This document shows, one piece after another, positions 58,031 to 64,000 of a stretch of 64,000 nt of DNA. The DNA is taken from contig NC_065886.2 in NCBI RefSeq assembly GCF_932274485.2, positions 30,615,501 to 30,679,500 of the forward strand, written 5' to 3'. This DNA comes from Patella vulgata. Taxonomy: Eukaryota > Mollusca > Gastropoda > Patellidae. Within the stretch, counting starts at the first letter, position 1. The number at the start of each line of letters is the position of its first letter. The position numbers and the translations under genes were made by a program. The notes beneath the pieces were generated by a model. That model saw nothing but the letters and a program-made list of their open reading frames with translations. It was not told where the DNA came from and ran no database searches.

Positions 58031-58374
58031 AAGGAAGGCAGGTAGGATAATATTTGTAGCCTGTAGTTGACTAAAATCGTCAGTTTTGGTCATTTCACCT
58101 TTGACCACCCCCACCCATTTTGTTTGGAGTGTTCTTAAGGGAGAAAGGAATGAAGGGTCAGGGTTTTCCTAAGCAGTGGTTTTGGCGACATCTGAGTTTG
58201 GTCGACGAAAGTTGATCTTTGTACGCAAAAGTCGAATTAAACTCGAAATAGGACACGCATCTAATGAATCAAGGTTCAGAGTTTCGGGCACCGCTGTCCA
58301 CTCATCTAGCATGTTAGAAATTTTGTACGCGATTTTGTAAACATCCTGAACCTAGCTCCCTAATTACTATAAAG

Positions 58375-58542
58375 GGTTATTTTACGTGCAGGCCAATGTG
58401 TACACGGAACCCCTGTTTTTCGTCCCACCCAAAAGACTAGACACAGGCACTGACAAGGCGAAACCGCGCCGGAAATTCAGTGAAACATTCTTGACCAATG
58501 AACTAGAGACCTCCAGACTAACGAGCCAGTTTGGTTTTACGG
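58375..58542 (-). mobile_element. SINE family B copy, shared with left arm
   Basis: TTTTACGTGCAGGCCAATGT and CACTGACAAGGCGAAACCGC; counterpart of 28.51-28.65 kb. Confidence 0.65.
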
Positions 58543-58562
58543 GGGTTAGGTAAAAATAATAC

Positions 58563-58664
58563 CATACCGGAACATGTAGAATCCATATTGGACGGTACAG
58601 CCCACGACAAGCGATACGTTACCCTTAGATGTGTCATAGTCTTCTAGTTGCATCGCAAGACATA
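58563..58664 (-). pseudogene. Decayed inverted copy of GENE 2 Ig exon
   Basis: The minus strand matches GENE 2 exon 2 across GGGTAACGTATCG and TGTCGTGGGCTGTACCG. The acceptor AG has become AT. A small deletion after the GCTGTACCG stretch shifts the frame, and the donor region differs. No copy of the second Ig half was found nearby. Confidence 0.75.
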
Positions 58665-59014
58665 AAGAAAAACAGAAACTATGAACTTTTCAAATAAAAG
58701 AAAGTGGTACCAGATGGTTAAGAATGACCTAGTACCACCCTTCTCATCCACAAGAAGCATAAACTATTTGTGGAACACCTTATACTACTTCTAAAGCATT
58801 TTTCTTGCATTTTTGTATTTAATTCTACAATAAATTAGATATTCTTAGAGATACTGAAACAATAATTTTATTTATTCATTTGCACATACCATTAGATGTC
58901 ATGGCCCTAACACAGACCCATGTGGAATACCGCGCATTGAACTTGAAATAATAAAATAATTAGCTATACTGGCTAAAATAGCTGAAGATAATTGGTTTAT
59001 ATATATTAAATGTG

Positions 59015-59342
59015 TGTTATGCAAGATTTAGATAAAGGGCTGGCATTTCTTGCTAAAATATATAATGCAAATTGAATATATTGAACATTTGATTCAATAT
59101 ACTTTATTATGATTCAATATACTTTATTATCGGTGTTTGAGGTTGTAGTATATATTGTATATGGTAGTTGACAACTGAGACTAAGCATCGATTAATCATT
59201 TTGAAATTAAATTATCAAATGGCATTCGTGTTATATCCATTTAAATCTCGGTCACCCGATAGTCTAGAAAGATCATTATGATTTTTATAATAATTTATAT
59301 AATATTTGAGGCCAAAATAGCTCTTACATAATGCATCTGTAA
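59015..59342 (-). mobile_element. MITE family A copy, shared by both arms
   Basis: TGTTATGCAAGATTTAGATA to TAGCTCTTACATAATGCATC, at the same place relative to the signal-peptide exon as 27717-28040. Confidence 0.72.
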
Positions 59343-59349
59343 CACTCAC

Positions 59350-59401
59350 CAACTTTTCCAAGCAAATCTATGATAACTGTAATACAGATTAGTATCTTCA
59401 T
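59350..59401 (-). pseudogene. Inverted copy of GENE 2 signal-peptide exon
   Basis: It reads MKILICITVIIDLLGKV and has the same length (52 nt) and donor (G|GTGAGTG) as GENE 2 exon 1, followed at the same distance by a MITE. The exon itself is intact, but the partner Ig exon is broken, so the copy is judged a pseudogene. Confidence 0.72.
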
Positions 59402-59463
59402 ATTGTTCACAGTTAAAGTATAGTAATGATAATACAGTACGGGACAAGTCTATAATAAAATAT

Positions 59464-60459
59464 ATTGGCAGTGTGAAATTGAATCGTTTTTCGTTATACT
59501 TCTAGGAGATACTTTGCAATCCATTTTTCTAATGTTGTTTAGTTATCGTTCTTAATTAAATCTTGAAATATCCCCATTAAAGATACCCGAACACCTTCAT
59601 ATGTGAATCTCGAACAACGAGGTGAAAAACGAATAACAGACAGCTCGTTATTCGCTGCTTGAATAGCAATTTGGATTGTTTTCGTCTAGAAGTCGTTTTG
59701 ATGTGTTTTATGCTTCATAATTGAATCCCTAATAACAATTTGAATAAGAAAAAACGAAGAACGAGGCAGTGTGCCAATAACGAGACAGACCACCTTGCTA
59801 TTCGTTATTCGCCGGTTGAATAACAATCTGGTATATTTATCGACTATACGTCATTTAACCAGTTTTATACAGCTGTGTTACTTTGCAATCCATTATCCTA
59901 TTGTTAATTAAATCCTGAAATAGCCCCAATAAAGATACTTGAACACCTTTATATGTGAATGACGAATAACGAGGTGAAAAATGAATAACAAACTGCTCGT
60001 TATTCGCTGCTTTAATAATGTGGACAGTTTTTCGTCTAAAAGTCGTTTTGCTACTTCGGGATACTTGGCACCCATCATTCTAGTGATGACTAGCTTCATA
60101 TTTGAATCCCGAATAATAAGTTGAATAACGAATAACCAAGCAACAAGTTAATAACAAGCCAGACCACCGCTTGAATAACAATCTGGTTTATTTACTGATT
60201 GTACGTCATTTAACCAGTTTTATACTGCTAGAGGATACTTTGCAATCCACCATTCTATTGTTGTCTTATTATCGTTTTTAATTAAATCCTGAAATATCTG
60301 CCTGAACACCTCCGTATGTGAATCCAGAATAACAAGTTGAATAACGAATAACGAGGTAGCATATCTCTCGTCATTTGCAAATAACGTGGTGAGCTACCTC
60401 ATCATTCGTTATTTGTTATTGGCGAATAACGAAAATCGATTCAACTTCAAACTGCCAAA
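59464..60459. mobile_element. 1-kb inverted-repeat element with internal 360-bp tandem repeats
   Basis: TTGGCAGTGTGAAATTGAAT at the left faces the inverse of TTTGGCAGTTTGAAGTTGAA at the right. Inside, blocks starting ATACTTTGCAATCCA recur near 59510, 59876 and 60236 (period about 362). Each is followed by AATAACGAGGTGAA-like motifs. It lacks a counterpart in the left arm. Confidence 0.68.
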
Positions 60460-60611
60460 TAGTTTAATGAACAATATGTTTTAAACATGACTAGATCGCC
60501 GAAATAAATAAGCCTCCGCTTCCCTTGTAGACGCGATTTGTCAATACAATGCAATAAATATGTAACTTCTATCTTCACAACATGGATAACAAAACGCGGT
60601 TTAGCTCGCGC

Positions 60612-60945
60612 TATGTAGAGAGAGAGAGAGAGGGGGAGAGAGAGAGAGAGAGAGAGGGGGGGGGGTTAACGTCCACTCGACACAAACTAGGTCATTTCGG
60701 GACTAACATATGGTTCAATTCACTTACCCGTAGGGATCTTTAGCAGTGGACGGAAAGCGGGGGACCGGGAGAAAACCCACTAGGTTGGACAGGCGATCCC
60801 AGTGGAAAATCGAAACCACACCACGTGACCCTATGACAGATCTCATGATGCAACGTGCATCAAACGCGGGGTCGAACACGGGACCTCAAGGTTGGCGGGC
60901 TAACGTGTTCACTGTGCCACCTTGGCTCACTTTAGTAGATAATAC
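60612..60945 (-). mobile_element. SINE A-SINE B fusion, right-arm copy
   Basis: A (GA)n tract, family A body (CACAAACTAGGTCATTTCGG, deleted in the middle), then a family B head (GGGGTCGAACACGGGACCTC, AGTGAACACG on the minus strand). Partner of 27.11-27.39 kb. Confidence 0.7.
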
Positions 60946-61289
60946 GCTATAAAACATATAACTTAAACGGCGACGGTTTTATAGCAAGAATTAGGTTAAA
61001 ATTATCCCTTTGGATTAAAACACAGTCTCCGAGACTAAAGTTGACATAAATTTAATTAAGTGTTAGTTATATGAATATGTGAACATATTTACACATATCT
61101 AACGACACTGTGTTTTGTACTGTAGACATATACGAGCGTTTACTATTCGTTGATTGTTCCTTATCAGTTGCACATTGTGCATGCATAGAATAAAGGCATA
61201 GACTAGCTTTATGTGTCATTGATTCATATACAAAACACATTCATAAAACTTCTTTGTGACGCATACGTCTTTTGATATTATTATAAATT

Positions 61290-61562
61290 GAGACCTGAAT
61301 GGTTAGCACCTCCGCGCTGTATCATAAAGTCTGTCATTGAGACAACTGGCGTGGTTTCGATTCCCCGGTTGTACGTGACAAGGAGTATGGTCGCCTGTCC
61401 GACCTCGTGGGTTTTCTCCTGGTCCTCCGGTTTCCTCCCACTGCTAAAGACCCCTACGCGCAAGCGAATTATGGAAATAAATTATGAACCATATGTTAGT
61501 CCCGAAATGACCTATTTTGTGTCGATTGGACGTTAAACCCCATTTCTTTCTCTCTCTCTCTT
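61290..61562 (+). mobile_element. SINE family A, full-length copy
   Basis: Head TGAATGGTTAGCACCTCCGC, B box GTGGTTTCGATTCCCCGG, 3' end GGACGTTAAACCCCATTTCT and a (CT)n tail. It is private to the right arm. Confidence 0.82.
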
Positions 61563-61762
61563 TGTTGTGAACGGACTCCGGGATCCAGTTGAAATATGAT
61601 CATTCTCGTTTTGTACAGTAATGCAATGACAATATCTATATTTAATATTTTTTCAAATGATCAAATGCACGCGTGACCATATAACAAAAGACGTTAATCC
61701 CCATTTGTATCCTAGGGTTGAGTGTGTTACATTGTAGACGTCATAATCTACGGTAATAAATA

Positions 61763-62900
61763 TACACTGGAATTATCCTTTAAACCGGAAACATCAAATG
61801 TCATATACACAAAACAGCAACTCCATCAGGCAGAGTGACTGTCCTGGGGAAAGAGAATAAAACCTGGAATTTTGAATGAATGTACAATCGGTATTTCAAG
61901 GGCCAATCTCGATTATATTTTGGAGATTAAAACTGGTTAATTTTGTGTTAAAAGCCCTTAAAATCCCCTACCTTAGGCCCGAGCAACTAACTCATACGGT
62001 TTCAAACAACTTAAACCCGTTTGTGACCGGTGTCCTAAAGTGTATTATTTTATAAAAATAACATGTAGGTGAAATTTACCATTCGTTATCAAGTACAGCA
62101 CGTGGGTCATGCACTGTATAAAACTCTAAAGGAACGGCAATAGATTATCAGGTCACCCAACGAAACAATTGACCCGAAATCTTAAAAGGGTTACGTGTCG
62201 GGATAAGCGGTGTGACGTTCATGTTCAAACGACTCAATATTTTGAGCTGAAATTTTGAGACAAGGTAAATATCCATTCCTCTATATTTTGCGCTTAAATT
62301 TCATACGTACGCGGACTTTTATTTCTGAGACTGTTAAAATCGAGATGGTCCCTTTAAAGATAATATCTCGGGATTAACACAATTTACACAATTTACAAAT
62401 TAAATGTAGGTAAAATATAAATATGAAATTTCAAATAATGGAAGTAATAAGGAATATTCTTAGCATACAATTAAAACTATTTTAATCGGCTGTCCACCGT
62501 CGATTACCAACCATGTAATCATACAAGATTAATTGCTTCAGGTATAATTGGTATTAAAAGAAATCTGTTAAAATTTAAATAAAGTCATAAAAACAACACA
62601 TTGAACATTATATGAAGGAAGAAATTAATAAAGAAGCGAATGAATACATGTACGTATTATATGCCTGTTACAATATCACATTGTATATGATTATGTTATA
62701 CTCTGTCGTAACTATAGCACAAATATTTAAACAGCATGTAAGTTTTTTACTGTGAGCATTATGTATTTAAAAATTCGCGTTGATTTTTGGTTATGAATTC
62801 TTTTATTATTTCATTGCACGTTTTCTACTCTGCTTTCGATACCATGGCAGTAATTGAATATCATTTATAAGCCATAATTTCTGACGTGTATTTTTACAAA
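61763..62900. other. Right-arm intergenic sequence
   Basis: Matches parts of 24.33-25.54 kb in reverse, with extra unmatched sequence. No gene recognised. Confidence 0.45.
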
Positions 62901-63381
62901 ACAACGACAAGGTAGGTTTTCTTATAATAGTTTGACTCCATTGTGTATTTATTTACCTATTTATTCTATTCTTTACCTGTATATTATATACAACAAATCA
63001 AGACATTTATTTATTAGTCAGTGTAGTTATTTTACTGGTAAGAAGTTTAAATATATGCTGGGCAGATTAGAAGAGAATGGAGGAAGTTTAAACAATCGAT
63101 CGATCGTCTATTAGGTAAATATATATATAAATATATATATACATATATACACACTAGACTAGAGTTTTGCAATCTGGCCTAGATTCCCCTTGGCAGTGGT
63201 GCAGGACAACAGACAGTCTGGAAATGGAAAGCGTTCAGTCGTTGGGATGAGACGAAAATTCAATATCCACCCATACAAGCGTTGGTAATACAAGGTTCAC
63301 ACGACGATTGGCCGCTCTTGGCTGATCGAAGTATTTTTGTTTACTTCTCTAAAATTTCACATTTGGATACGAGGGGATGGA

Positions 63382-63650
63382 GAGAGAGATATGGGGTTTA
63401 ACGTCCATTCGGCACAAATTAGGTCATTTCGGGACTAACGTATGGTTCAATTTTATTTTTATAATTCGCTTGCGCGTAGGTGTTTTTAGCAGTGGGAGGA
63501 AACCGGGGGACCCGGAGAAAACCCACGAGGTTGGACAGGCGACCCTACTCCTTGTCACGTACAACCGGGGAATCGAAACCACGCCAGTTGACTCAAATGA
63601 CAGACTTTATGATACAGCGCGCACGTGCTAACCATTCAGCCACCCCCCCC
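63382..63650 (-). mobile_element. SINE family A, full-length copy
   Basis: ATGGGGTTTAACGTCCATTC to GTGCTAACCATTCAGCCACC with a poly-C end; the minus-strand B box is GGTTTCGATTCCCCGG. Confidence 0.8.
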
Positions 63651-63654
63651 CCCC

Positions 63655-64000
63655 CCCCCAACGAGGGGATGGAAGTCGATGCGTTCTCGTATAATTTAGT
63701 GCGATTCAATGCGATATGATCACCAATGGTCGATTTCTGATGACACGATCTGGTATCCCGTTCATATACGATCAGATATGTTCCGATATAGACTTCACAA
63801 TCTGGCCGTGTAGATACGTTCGGATACGCTTGGATACGATCACCAGGAACCGATGCCCCCATTTGCGTTAGGATACGATTGTGGTCGCGATGTCTCTCGC
63901 GATCTGGATCGAGGGTGATCACGGTCTGAGCTACGCGACTGGACTCTGACGGGTATATATACAGCTAGGCTGATCACGGACTTCATTGTTTCTTGAATTT
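63655..64000. repeat. GATACGATC-rich repetitive end of window
   Basis: Many GATACG and CGATC variants (TTCGGATACGCTTGGATACG). Probably part of an element that continues past the window; no coding frame supported. Confidence 0.45.

Larger units (their letters stand above)
58370..63270 (-). repeat. Right arm of the inverted segmental duplication
   Basis: Reverse-complement partner of 23.97-28.74 kb. Private insertions here include the SINE at 61.29-61.56 kb and the 1-kb inverted-repeat element at 59.46-60.46 kb. MITEs at 24.58 and 25.19 kb are missing here, leaving near-empty sites. Confidence 0.8.

Noticed and set aside
63377-63922. Overlapping frames of 79-109 codons at the right edge
   Set aside because: They arise from a SINE and the GATACG-rich repeat.

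Overview
The window looks like nuclear DNA of an invertebrate animal, most likely a mollusc (perhaps a limpet-like gastropod). The evidence is AT-rich intron-containing genes, dense tRNA-derived SINEs, several MITE families and LINE relics, plus immune-type Ig and CARD modules. The species call is inference. No bacterial, CRISPR or rRNA features were seen.

Three receptor-like genes were assembled by hand from splice sites, reading frames and intron phases. GENE 1 (minus, 19467 down past base 1) encodes a signal peptide, four Ig-like domains each split over two exons, one membrane helix, a 27-nt microexon, seven consecutive CARD-like domains (one exon each) and the start of a further exon that leaves the window. 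Reading phase holds across all 19 exons, giving at least 1242 codons. GENE 2 (plus, 27658-32157, 5 exons, 679 aa) encodes a signal peptide, one split Ig domain of the same type, a stalk of about 12 ten-residue repeats, a membrane helix and a 370-residue tail with an internal repeat and tyrosine motifs. GENE 3 (minus, 48645-40569, 8 exons, 772 aa) encodes a signal peptide, a V-like Ig domain, further Ig domains (two in one exon), a membrane helix and a tail with two ITAM-like YxxL pairs.

The genes sit in a rearranged, repeat-rich locus. About 4.8 kb at 23.97-28.74 kb recurs inverted at 58.37-63.27 kb. The right copy holds a decayed copy of the first two exons of GENE 2. Another inverted copy, at 34.4-34.94 kb, is a decayed version of the V-like exon of GENE 3 (47.07-47.39 kb). 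Between and inside the genes lie two SINE families, a TTAA-flanked MITE family of about ten copies, other inverted-repeat elements, three LINE relics, Tc1-type remnants and several tandem arrays.

Taken together this looks like a cluster of cell-surface recognition receptors. One would signal through a cytoplasmic CARD array; the other two have tyrosine-based tails. Function is inferred from architecture only; no expression or homology search was possible.
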